NCBI GenBank assembly: GCA_947184155.2
Contig: CAMXCT020001700.1
Span: 1-64,000 of the forward strand
Source: Cladocopium goreaui
Lineage: Eukaryota > Sar > Dinophyceae > Suessiales > Symbiodiniaceae
DNA length: 64,000 nucleotides
Direction of reading: 5' to 3'
Shown: piece after piece, positions 11,637 to 21,865 of the stretch
Layout of the letters: every line of letters starts with the position of its first letter
Numbering within the stretch: position 1 is the first letter of the stretch
The notes under the pieces: model-generated
Told to the model about the DNA's origin: nothing
Database searches by the model: none
The model's input: only the letters and a program-made list of their open reading frames with translations
Position numbers and translations under genes: made by a program

Positions 11637-12572
11637 GTGGAGCGATCTGTTCCAGAGGTCCGAAACTGGCAGCGTCACAGTGCAGAGGTGAGCGCCGGAC
11701 AGGAGAGAGCGCAGCGTGAAAGTGACAAGTTGCTGCAAGACTCCAGGACCGTTCTGCGGAAGCAAAACGCAAAGGTCTATCCTCAAAGTTGGTCGGCACC
11801 ATGCAAGCAAAAGAGCCGCCGGCGAAATCCAAACTCGATGGCTGCATGGCACGGGCCGCAGGCAAGGCAGAAGATCGCCCAAGCAACCCCGCTCGCGACT
11901 TTTCAAAAGGAGTAGAGTGAAGCAGAACGAAATGGGGGGCACGGATGCTAAGCAGTCCCAGAACGCAAACAGATGCGGAAGAAATGTGAGACGCCAGTTG
12001 CACATCGCCATCAGGCTGAAAATGGATGAAGTCAAGGCCGGCGTGAAGTTTGCGAACTGCGATGCCGTCCGGAAACCAATCGCGCAGCTGGCTGAGCAAC
12101 AAAATGTGGCGGTGCGACAGCCAAGCTGCGCGGGAGCAGGGGTTGGCAGGGTCCATGGCCATCACAAAAGCCATGAGCTCATGAGGCTGGAAGGTGTGCT
12201 GCGCGGCCAGCATCAACGGAAGGAGTCGCTGCATGACATCCGTCCAAGAAATTCATAAGAATTTCGCAAGAGCTCTGTATCCGCACCGTCCATCGCCCTG
12301 CACATTGAATGCGCGCCAACCCGAAGGAACGGGAGCGTGAATTCGGACATCCGGCTCAAGCACTTTTGCTTTCGGGGGAAGAAAGGACGAGCGGCGAAAG
12401 GATTGGTTGATTGCGCTGTGGTGCAAGCGGCAGAAGCGGTGTCCTGCGAATGCAGGGTGTGGCTGCCCGCACTGTAGATCGCGAAGCTGAAGGAAATCCT
12501 GGCGCGCACACTTCGGACAAAAAAATCTAGACAAGAATCCGAACCAGTCGTGTGAATGGCCGTCACTCGCAC
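11611..12572 (-). pseudogene. OTU-like cysteine protease frame with internal TGA
   Basis: After a strong acceptor (tttgtttgcttttag, ending 12573) the frame reads a zinc-ribbon-like stretch (FFCPKCARQDF ... HRFCRLHH) and then NVQGDGRCGYRALAKFL, the Asp-Gly-x-Cys motif that starts OTU proteases. A TGA at 12255-12253 follows immediately, and the same frame then stays open to 11611 with protein-like sequence ending in IRAPHFVLLH, a fair candidate for the OTU catalytic histidine. So one continuous OTU domain appears to be broken by a single stop codon. The end overlaps the start of the giant ankyrin/transposase frame by 26 bases in another frame. It may be a decayed 5' module of that element, a separate gene, or a sequence error at the TGA. 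The fold is inferred from the motifs only. Confidence 0.5.
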
Positions 12573-12797
12573 CTAAAAGCAAACAAACAGCAACAAAAGG
12601 GAAATTCACAACGTGCATTGAACAACTGTGTTGAAAGCATGAGGGTATACAGTGTAAAGGATATATGCAACAAAAATGAACGTGCAACGACCCGTACACT
12701 GCGCGAAGCGCGAAAGTGTTAGGCAAACGACATATTTCGTATTTGCATGAAACCAGAGACGGACGTAGCAAAAACAGAAATAGTTGAAGCATCAAAC

Positions 12798-13142
12798 CGT
12801 GCGATGTCCTTGGAGTCTTCCAACGAGAAGTAGGAAGCAACACTTTGGAAATCATCCGACGCCTGCGCGAGATGGAATGCCACAAAAAACAGAGTGAGAA
12901 CGTGCTCCCAGCTAACTGTGTTAAAAGAATGACTGTATAAACAGAAAAGGGTATACAGGCAAGGAAACGGGAAATACAATGATCCGAACACTGCGTGAAG
13001 CGCGAAAACGAGACAGTGTCAATCAAAACACAGGTTTGACATTTGAATAAAACCAAAAATAGTTGCAGCATCAAAACCGCGCGATCTCCTCTGAGTCTTC
13101 CACCGAGAAGTAGGAAGCAACACTTTGGAAATCATCCGAGTC
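12798..13142 (-). repeat. Duplicated 65-nt exon-like block, period 280 bp
   Basis: Two near-identical 65-nt blocks at 12798-12862 and 13078-13142 each follow a ctcgcgcag acceptor and end at cg|gttt, a possible donor. They encode ASDDFQSVASYFSLEDSKD and DSDDFQSVASYFSVEDSEE. The surrounding sequence is also duplicated with more divergence, so the whole is a tandem duplication of about 280 bp. Whether the blocks are exons of the downstream OTU-like gene is inference; phases do not join cleanly by eye. Confidence 0.5.
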
Positions 13143-13559
13143 CTGCGCGAGATGCAATGCAAAAAAAAGATTGAGAACGTGCCCCGGCGAACTGTGTCAA
13201 AAGAATGACGGTATAAACAGAAAAGGCCATGTGAAACAGCAAAAGACCCCGGACGTGAAGTGTGACATGTGAAAATTGCAGCATGAGAAGGGCACACAAG
13301 CTGAAACCTGTTCGGCATGCTTGCGCCTCTGCACAAGAAGCCGCTGCCGTGGGACTTGCTGCAAGTTCGGGGCCAAATTCCTGACGTGTAAAGGGAAGGG
13401 CCATGGAAGTGGAAGATGCAGAGGCCGCATTCGACGCAAGAAGGAGTAGCGTTCTAGTATATAGGTGAAGATCTGAAGCAAGGACACGTAAATAGAACTG
13501 GATATGGAAGGTGGCATCCTTAGGTTAGCCAGCTTTGAACGAATTGCATTGAAGCCTGA

Positions 13560-13850
13560 CCCCCCCCCGTCCTCGTCATGAAGATCAGCCCACGCGGTGC
13601 GGCCGCTCCAGACAAACAAGTTGCTTAAGACCAGAATCTCGTCTTCGACCTGACATGCAGTGCAAAAGTGTGAGGTGTCAGCTTGCATGCACATGCACAT
13701 CGCCTCAGCGAAGGTACTGAGCTTGAAAAAGCGCGCCATCCTGGCGAGAAAGCCGAGCTGTCCCGAGCGGAGATGAGAAGCCCAAGGTGGCAAGCGAGCA
13801 AAGTAAACACCAGCTGAAAGGTCTGAAGTCCGGGCCTTGAACAAGGGAGA
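13560..13850 (-). CDS. Candidate exon upstream of the OTU-like frame
   Basis: The minus strand is open and protein-like here (GFLARMARFFKLSTFAEAM, HFCTACQVEDEILVLSN, WADLHDEDGGGSGFNAIRSK), unlike the low-complexity shadows around it. I do not recognise the family. It sits 0.4 kb upstream of the duplicated exon-like blocks on the same strand and could be a 5' exon of the same gene. Exact ends are not resolved; 13151-13560 and 13850-14200 otherwise show nothing definite. Confidence 0.3.
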
Positions 13851-14254
13851 AAAGGGAGCGGCGTAGTGACAGACACAAGTTGCGATTTTGAGCGCTTAAG
13901 CTGCACGCGAGAATGCAATCAGTATGGAAAGGCTCGGCCAGAAAAGCATGGAAAGAGAGGCTGCCCCACTTTGAAGTTTAAAACGCGCTGAAGCGAGTGA
14001 GCAATTCACTTGAGAGTTTGAAGAGCTGCGTGTGATTGAATTATTCGTGCTTGCAAATTAAAAGAAAACTGTTGCAAGCGGCTGTTGTTGCAGAAACTTT
14101 TGCATAGCACAGACGTTGTACATGGAGGATGGCAACCCAACGAGCAAGTGATAGGAGTCATACCTGCAAAATGGCGAAGCACAGTAAAACTTGAAATTTG
14201 GATAGATTGTTCAGAGCATGTTCGAACATTGGGTGGTCAGTAAATAGATTTGGT

Positions 14255-14640
14255 AGAAGCGAAATGCAGCAGGGCATGCATGTCAATTTCAAAGACCTAT
14301 GTGACGAAAATGCGGGTGGAGAAATTGATGTTCAAAGGTTTGGAGGTGCAGATCTTCATGGAGTGGGGTGGTGCAGTAGGGGGGTGGGGTGGAGAAGTGA
14401 ATGGGGGGAATTAACGTTCAAGTTGCGTGTCAGGTGCATGGCACGGTACGTGGAAGAGGTCTTACAGATGCAGTGGGGGAGGTTTCGGTGTTAATATGGA
14501 GCGGCTTTTACATTCAAGTTACGTGGAAGGTGAGTGGCACGTTACGGTCCAGATGTCTTACGCTGATGCAGTGGGTGTGGTGGGATGGAGTGGCATTAAC
14601 GTTCAAGTGACGTCTAAGGTGCATGGCACGTTACGTTGAA
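14255..14640. repeat. Diverged tandem repeat, about 100 bp
   Basis: Units share ttcaagttacgtg, ggtgcatggcacg and gatgcagtggg. They resemble the 33.2-33.5 kb repeat in their alternation of GT-rich words with taacgtt. The open frames on the plus strand are repetitive and not credible genes. Confidence 0.5.
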
Positions 14641-14904
14641 GAATCTTTATATTTTGTTCGGTTACATGCAAGAAGCGATTATACCATAGAATGTAAATGT
14701 TATTCAAGAACGTCGCACAGAAGTCACGAATGCAGGACTTGTAAAAAGGGTTCCCAAAGATCTCATGATTTTTGCAAATGGAACCAGAGGCTTTCCAAGC
14801 TCATGCTCGTTACATTTCCCCAACAAATCTCTCATATTGGCACAAGTGAAACACAAGAAACTTTTTTTCATGAAGCGATATGTATGCAGACATGAGTTTA
14901 CATG

Positions 14905-16145
14905 AAGCCACGGGTTGGCGTCAAGCCGCAGGGTGGCAATGAAGCCACGGGTGGCAGTCAAGCCGCAGGGTGGCAATGAAGCCGCGGGGTGGCAATGAAG
15001 CCGCGAAGTGGCAATAAAGCCACGGGGTGGCAATGAAACCGCGGGGTGGCAATGAGGCCGCAAGGTGGGAATCAAGCTGCAAGGTGGCAATGAAGGCGCG
15101 GGGTGGCAATCAAGCCCTCAGGTGGCAATGAAGCCACAGGTGGCAATGAAGCCACGGGTGGCAGTCAAGCCGCAGGGTGGCAATGAAGCCGCGGGGTAGC
15201 AATCAAGCCGAGGGGTGGCAATGAAGCCGCGGGGTGGCAATGAAACCGTAGGGTGGTGGGGGTGGCAATGAAGCCGCGGGGTGGCAACGAAGCCGCGGGG
15301 TGGCAATGAAGCCGCAGGGTGGTGGGGGTGGCAATGAAGCCGCGGGGTGGCAAGGAAGCCGCGGAGTGGCAATGAAGCCGCGGGTGGCAATGAAGCCGCA
15401 GGGTGGCAATGAAGCCGCGGGGTAGCAATCAAGCCGCGGGGTGGCAAGGAAGCCGCGGGTGGCAGTCAAGCCGCGGGGTGGCAATGAAGCCGCGGGGTGG
15501 CAACGAAGCCGCGGGGTGGCAATGAAGCCGCATGGTGGGGGTGGCAATGAAGCCGCGGGGTGGCAATCAAGCCGAGGGGTGGCAACGAAGCCGCGGGGTG
15601 GCAATGAAACCGCAGGGTGGTGGGGGTGGCAATGAAGCCGCGGGGTGGCAACGAAGCCGCGGGGTAGCAATGAAGCCGCAGGGTGGTGGGGGGGTGGCAA
15701 TGAAGCCGCGGGGTGGCAATGAAGCCGAGGGGTGGCAATGAAGCCGCGGGTGGCAATGAAGCCGCAGGGTGGCAATGAAGCCGCGGGGTAGCAATCAAGC
15801 CGCGGGGTGGCAAGGAAGCCGCGGGTGGCAGTCAAGCCGCAGGGTGGCAATGAAGCCGCGGGGTGGCAACGAAGCCGCGGGGTGGCAATGAAGCCGCATG
15901 GTGGGGGTGGCAATGAAGCCGCGGGGTGGCAATCAAGCCGAGGGGTGGCAATGAAGCCGCAGGGGGGTGGGGGGGTGGCAATGAAGCCGCGGGGTGGCAA
16001 TGAAGCCGAGGGGTGGCAATGAAGCCGCGGGTGGCAATGAAGCCGCAGGGTGGCAATGAAACCGCGGGTGGCAGTCAAGCCGCAGGGTGGCAATGAAGCC
16101 GCGGGTGGCAGTCAAGCTACAGGGTGGATGAGCCGCAGGGTGGCA
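14905..16145. repeat. 1.2-kb minisatellite, 18-19-bp unit, 366-bp higher-order period
   Basis: About 65 copies of ggcaatgaagccgcggggt. Variant units recur in the same order: the ggtagcaatcaagcc variant at 15421 returns at 15787 and the gccgcatggtgggg variant at 15528 returns at 15894, both 366 bp apart. Six-frame open frames here (up to 296 aa, PPRGFIAT-type) are artefacts of a repeat without stops. Confidence 0.9.
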
Positions 16146-17690
16146 GCATTGCTGCAAGTTAAGCGAGCAATAAAGAATAACACACTGAACTGTCATGAAC
16201 ACGCTGATACACTTTGCGTTTTGGTTCATTTAAAAGAAATCGATGTTAAATCTACTTTTGCTATCATTTTACGTACAGAATGACGTACACAAACAGAAAG
16301 ACTAACGAAAAGAAACAAAGCAGGAGCAATGAAGGCAAAATCGTTTATTCACCCCGCTCCGCGTGGGGTGGCCGCCCACACCGCAGGTTATTTCGGTTCG
16401 TACACGCTGTGGTTGTGGTGGTGGTGGTGGTTGTTGTGGTTGTTGTGGTTGTCGTCGTCGTCGTGGTCGTCGGGCCCATGCTGAGCCATCTTGCGCCCAG
16501 CGTAAGCTTATGTCATGCCCAGGAATGTACATTCCGATCAAAACGTCGCGACGTGCAACGGGCCGCAAACAAGGCTTCAGCCCCCAGACGTACGACGACC
16601 AAGAAAACAAAGAACTCTTCGCTACGCATTCGGGGAGGAAGAAAATATATTACGAAAAAATAAAATCAAGGGTTCGGTTCTATCTGGTTTGAACCATTTA
16701 TACTGGGATATGACTAACCAACGTTTACCGACCGTCAAAACATCATTTCCCAGTGCTTCCAAAGGATAGGTTTACTAAGTCCGTTATCACAAAGGACAGG
16801 TTTGACTAAAAGGCTACAATTTACCCAAATGACAGGAGATTGTGGTAAACATCAAGAACCATATTTTCACGGGCTTTTCACGGCCTTTTCACTGACTTTT
16901 CACGGCCTTTTCACATGTATCATAATAAGTTGTAATTTCATCAAAATTGCCCAGTTTCACAAGGGCTAAGTTTAACCTCGGCGTTGTGACTGGGTGAGTT
17001 TTTGGTGTCCTTTGAAGTTCTGGGTTTCATAGCAATATGACGATGGTATATTGCGTTCCTTCTGTCATTTAACCTTGCTTTCAGACAACACCATTCAGGA
17101 ATAGCATACACTGTGTGAGAGGATATACAATATAAAGAAATAAGTCTCAATATACAAAAAAAAAGCGGCGCGCAAAACGACTTAGTACTCGGAAAAGGAC
17201 GTGGCCAAAGTAGGTGGTCCCCTATCGGTTGTGAACTTTGGCACTCCCATGCTAGGTGACAAAATAGGATGCCGGTAAGTGGATGTTCCGGCATCGCTCG
17301 TGAAAGGTTTGCACACATATTTGAACATCCCAAGTCTAGCACCTATACTACTTGAGCCCTCCACTAATTTTGACGGTTACTTATATGTATTTGTGGCCAA
17401 TAGTTGGCTGTCCGGCATTACTCCATTTCCATTCTCCCACTGGTAACATGAACAAACCGCACAAAACGGTTTTGCAACCAGCTCGACGTGGCCAGGAGTC
17501 CGTTCGAAGTGCATCTCACTTGAACAGTGGCTGGTCATTCAGCCGAATCAATTATTCAAAAGGGACGCTCCACGGACACAAAGTTTGAATGTCGGGCTGG
17601 TGGAAGTCAAAACGTAGGACGTAAATTGTAAACTTATATAATTCACCAATACAAGTTCAGGGGTCAGAATTGCAACACCATAACGGGTTT
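16146..17690. other. No gene recognised; GTG/GTT run at 16411-16475
   Basis: A trinucleotide run rich in gtggtg, gttgtg and gtcgtc lies at about 16411-16475. At 16862-16910 the motif cttttcac recurs several times. Nothing else coding is supported. Confidence 0.5.
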
Positions 17691-18195
17691 CACACTTGTT
17701 CAGAACAATCTTATCGAATTAGGATGATGAATGGATCTTACGTGCAAAAACAATTCAGATTCACCTGCCGGGAAAACCCTTTGCGACCAGAAATGAGGAA
17801 TTCTCAGATTGCGACAACAGTGCAAAAGCGAAAAGAAACTGATTGTTTGACAACGGCAAGGTGGTTCTTGGGTTAGCCACGTCCCATTGCAGAAAAGTAG
17901 GTTTGACAAAAATGCAGGTATGTCGGGATGATCAGTCCCGATATCCTCCCAACTCATGAGTAGCTTCGTTGGCAGTGGACTCATGAGTGGGCCACTGCCC
18001 CCTGCTTATATACTTAATTAAAAAACAAAAACAAAAAACCTAAACCTAAAAAGCCTACCTAAAGAAATGAGACCTGAGCCTGGGATGAACATGAGTATAT
18101 GAGGTGAAGAACCTAAAATATGTATATATATATATATGATGAAACCTTTACAAAAGTAGAAGTTTTACATCTATTCAGATGTTACACACACACAC
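17691..18195. repeat. Dispersed repeat, copy 1 (about 0.5 kb)
   Basis: Nearly identical to 19216-19727, from cacacttgttcagaac to the CA run after catctattcagatg. Both carry a 94-codon minus-strand frame (MSPLPTKLLMSWEDIGTD) with only a few differences, but no family resemblance, so I treat it as part of the repeat. The 3' end has AT microsatellites. Possibly a non-autonomous transposon; no terminal repeats were identified. Confidence 0.8.
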
Positions 18196-18212
18196 CCTCC
18201 CGCAGGAGGGTG
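18193..18212 (-). other. Hairpin with UGCG tetraloop
   Basis: CACCCTCC (193-200) pairs with GGAGGGTG (205-212); on the minus strand the loop reads TGCG closed by C-G, a member of the UNCG tetraloop class. Confidence 0.6.
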
Positions 18213-18340
18213 GACAATTTAAAACCTCAAAACCTAGACCTAACAAGCCTAACTAAAGAAATGAGACCTGAGCCTGGAATGAACATGAGTAGATGAGATG
18301 AGAGGCCTAGCAAAATATAAATATATGATGAAACAACTCA

Positions 18341-18364
18341 CCCACCCTCCCGAAGGAGGGTGGG
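18341..18364 (-). other. Hairpin with UUCG tetraloop, 10-bp perfect stem
   Basis: CCCACCCTCC (341-350) pairs perfectly with GGAGGGTGGG (355-364); in minus-strand RNA the loop is C(UUCG)G, the most stable tetraloop known. It sits beside a diverged repeat of the text around 18,030-18,180 (gagacctgagcctgg). Confidence 0.65.
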
Positions 18365-19215
18365 AGGATAAGGTCCGGACAATAAGATGAAAATGAAGAG
18401 AAAGGGAAATGAAGATGAGATGAAAATGACAATGAGATGAAAGTTACTTAACCAGGACACGAAGAGGGGGAACGCAAACGCAGAGGGAAGGAGAAAACAC
18501 CAACACATGAAAACCTAGCCCACCACGGGCAAACCCTGAAAGGGGAAGGAAAAAGAAAACGGAGGCAGACGGAAACGGAACCAGACCCGCGGAGGGGGGG
18601 GAAGACGGAAGCGCCTGAACCAACCTACACCAGCGAAACCTACACCTACCTGGGCACGCGAAGGGCCAAACCTACCTGGAGAGAGGAGCACGCAGAAACA
18701 CATGAAATAGGGGATTCAGGTGTAAAAGTTCAACAGTTTCAACAAATGATGCATTCATCAAATCATGCAAAGTCGTGATTAGGCTCAAGGCCCTCGGTGT
18801 TCAAGTCAACCCTTGGACGGCTTACGTGGTGAACCCTTGAATTACATGCACAAATTTCCTCCGTACCAAAGACCATCAAAAGGAAAAATCACCAAACCTG
18901 CAAGGATGTCCTGATGCCTTAAGTCCTCATGTAAAGGGGCTGCGGTCAGTCTCTTGAGAAAGGGAGATTGTTGGCGCAGCTTCAGGCTACAAACCCTTGC
19001 ACAACCGAAAAAATGAAGCCAGTCTCAGCGGCCAGTTGTTTAACACATCGACCGACCAAAGGTGAGAAGCTGAAAGGTGAACGGCTTCTTCACTTTACTT
19101 AAACGAATTACTAGGTTGAAAACTGTAAATTCGGAGGTCGAGTCTTGGCGTCACATTCTGCTTAGAAAAGCATTCCCCGAAGAGTTCATGACATCGTGTC
19201 GAAAGCGTCATGAAG
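18365..19215. other. Intergenic, purine-rich, no gene seen
   Basis: 18,380-18,620 is purine-rich with repeated gaaatgaagatgag words. No coding signal or RNA gene was recognised. Confidence 0.4.
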
Positions 19216-19727
19216 CACACACTTGTTCAGAACAATCTTATCGAATTAGGATGATGAATGCATCTTACGTGCAAAAACAATTCAGATTCACCTGACAGGA
19301 AAACCCTTTGCGACCAGAAATGAGGAATTCTAAGATTGCGACAACAGTGCAAAAGCGAAAAGAAACTGATTGTTTGACAACGGCAAGGTGGTTCTTGGGT
19401 TAGCCACGTCCCATTGCAGAAAAGTAAGTTTGACAAAAATGCAGGTACGTCGGGATGATCAGTCCCGATATCCTCCCAACTCATGAGTAGCTTCGTTGGC
19501 AGTGGACTCATGAGTGGGCCACTGCCCCCTGCTTATATACTTAATTAAAAAACAAAAACAAAAAACCTAAACCTAAAAAGCCTACCTAAAGAAATGAGAC
19601 CTGAGCCTGGGATGAACATGAGTATATGAGGTGAAGAACCTAAAATATGTATATATATATATGATGATGATGAAACCTTTATAAAAGTAGAAGTTTTACA
19701 TCTATTCAGATGTTACACACACACACA
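19216..19727. repeat. Dispersed repeat, copy 2
   Basis: Second copy of 17691-18195, offset 1,525 bp, a few percent divergent. It lacks the hairpins that follow copy 1; sequence similarity ends in the CA run. Confidence 0.8.
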
Positions 19728-19784
19728 TGCCACCCAGTAGTACATTCCGGCAAAACATAGGCCCCGCTGCGATGCTGCAATGGG

Positions 19785-19875
19785 GCCGTGGACGCTGCGA
19801 CGCTGCAACGCTGCGACGTTGCGACGCTGCGATGCTTCAACGCTTCGACGCTGCGACGCTGCCGAGCCAGAGCGA
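19785..19875. repeat. Short tandem repeat, GACGCTGC units
   Basis: About ten imperfect 8-10-bp units of the form gacgctgcga / aacgctgcga. Confidence 0.75.
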
Positions 19876-19889
19876 CGCTGTGACACTGT

Positions 19890-20520
19890 CCTTTCAAGAT
19901 CCGTTGAAGCTAAAATCCCATTCAATGTATGGGTCAGAGGGGGTGGCGGATTTGAATCCTTTTGAAGATCAGTTGAAGTTAATATCCCATCCGACTTATT
20001 AGTCAGAGGGGGTTGCGGATTTCATCCCTTATGCAGAAAAGTTGTGAAGTGAATATCCCAGTGAACAGATTGGTCAGAGGGTGTGGCGGTTTTGATCCCT
20101 CCTGGAAATCAGTTGAAGTTGATATCCCATGCAACGTATTGGTCAGAGGGGGTGGCGAATTTGAGACCCTAAGAGAAGTTGTGAAGTTGATATCCCAGTC
20201 AACGTATTGGTCAGAAGGGGTTGCGGATTTGATCCCTTAAAAAGAAAACTTGTGAAGCCAATATCCCATTCAACGTATTGGTCAGACTGGGTGGCGGATT
20301 TGATCCCTTTTGAAGATCAGTTGAAGTTACTATCCCATCCCACGTCTTGGTCAGAGGGGGTGGCGGGTTTGATCCCTTAGGAAGAAAAGTTGTGAAGTTA
20401 AAAACCTATGCAACTTATTGGACAGAGGGGTTGGCGCATTTGATTTCTTACTAAGACAAGCTTTTGAAGTTAAAATCCCAGTCAACGTATTGTTCAGACG
20501 GGGTGGCGGATTTGATCCCT
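19890..20520. repeat. Satellite of about 62 bp, about ten diverged units
   Basis: Units share tgaagttaatatccca, caacgtattggtcagag and ggtggcggatttgatccc. Divergence between units is 10-25% by eye, so the array is old compared with the minisatellite at 15 kb. Confidence 0.8.
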
Positions 20521-20692
20521 TCTCGGCTTCTCGGCTTGTCCGGTGGCTTCTCGGCTTCTCGGCTTGTTGGCTTCTCGGCTTGCCTTGTGGCTTCTCGGCT
20601 TCTCGGCTTCTCGGCTTCTCGGCTTGTCCGGTGGCTTCTCGGCTTCTCGGCTTGTTGGCTTCTCGGCTTGCCTTGTGGCTTCTCGGCTTCTC
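20520..20692. repeat. Minisatellite ggcttctc, with about 88-bp higher-order unit
   Basis: Nine-base units of ggcttctcg are grouped into a longer block containing cttgtccggtgg and cttgccttgtgg that occurs twice. Predicted peptides through it (LLGFSASRL type) are repeat shadows. Confidence 0.8.
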
Positions 20693-21115
20693 AAGTCACC
20701 ATGGGTTTCAATAGTAAGGTCTATTGACTGATGTATACATTTACATATGATTATTTGGGGTACCCTCATGACTTAGGAAAACGTCCATATTGGTTCTTCA
20801 GTTTTTCGGTGTCCAAAGAGTTTGACCCAAACACCTCAGACAAAAGGCTTTCCATTTATGGAAGAAACCAATGTCTTTCTGCGCAAGGTATCAGAATCAG
20901 CCGACTTGCGCGTGGCGCACCGCGGCACAGAAGGGGTTGGTTGCTGCATCTGATTTGCGGACATCCTAGTATGGATCCGTGGTTCATCCAAATGAATATG
21001 GATTAGATTGGATTAGCATCCTAACATGATTCACCATTTTGATCTGTATTGATCCAAAGCAATATGGATCTTTCTGATGCGAACGAATTATCCAAAAAAT
21101 CGCTCCGAAGTTGTC
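20692..21115. repeat. Dispersed repeat family B, copy 1
   Basis: Starts caagtcaccatgggtttc and runs to the aatatggatctttctg words; repeated at 21451-21865 with minor changes. Contains a plus-strand frame (M-Y-T-F-T-Y-D-Y-L-G) shared by both copies, not recognised as a protein family. Confidence 0.75.
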
Positions 21116-21450
21116 ACGTATTGGTACAACTTCTGGCATCACAAAATCGAGGTGTAGGTCTGAATTTTGGATCTCCGAACTTCAATCCAACGCTTGAAAT
21201 ATATGGGGGGTTCCAAAAATGGAGGTACCCAAAAATGGATCGCTTATAAGGGAAAGCCCATCTATACATGGATGATTTAGGGGTACCCTTATTTTAGGAA
21301 ACCTCCACATCAAGATATACAGAATAAGAGATGAAAATTCACACCGTCCCTCCAATGAACACAGACTCTGCCAGGACTTTGGAGTAAGACAACTGTCTGC
21401 TTGAGATGAGCGGTTTTCAGGGTCAATGTTGTGCGGGTGGTATGGCATCC

Positions 21451-21865
21451 CAAGTCACCATGGGTTTCAATAGTAAGGTCTATTGACTGATGTATACATT
21501 TACATATGATTATTTGGGGTACCCCCATGACTTAGGAAAACGTCCATATTGGTTCTTCAATTTTTCGGTGTCCAAAGAGTTTGACCCAAACACCTCAGAC
21601 AAAAGGTTTTCCATTTATGGAAGAAACCAATGTCTTTCTGCGCAAGGTATCAGAATCAGCCGACCTGCGCGTGGCGCACCGCGGCACAGAAGGGGTTGGT
21701 TGCTGCATCTGATTTGCGGACATCCTAGTATGGATCCGTGATTCATCCAAATGAATATGGATTAGCATCCTAACATGATTCACCATTTTGATCTGTCGAT
21801 CCAAATCAATATGGATCTTTCTGATGCGAACGAATTATCCGAAAAATCGCTCCGAACGCCGCAAA
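21451..21865. repeat. Dispersed repeat family B, copy 2
   Basis: Copy of 20692-21115 lacking a short duplicated segment near the gattagattggattag words. Its first 28 bases recur in inverse orientation near 34125. Confidence 0.75.

Noticed and set aside
15203-16093. 296-aa minus-strand frame of PPRGFIAT repeats
   Set aside because: Produced by the 18-19-bp minisatellite, which lacks stop codons in this frame; indels between units would break any real protein.
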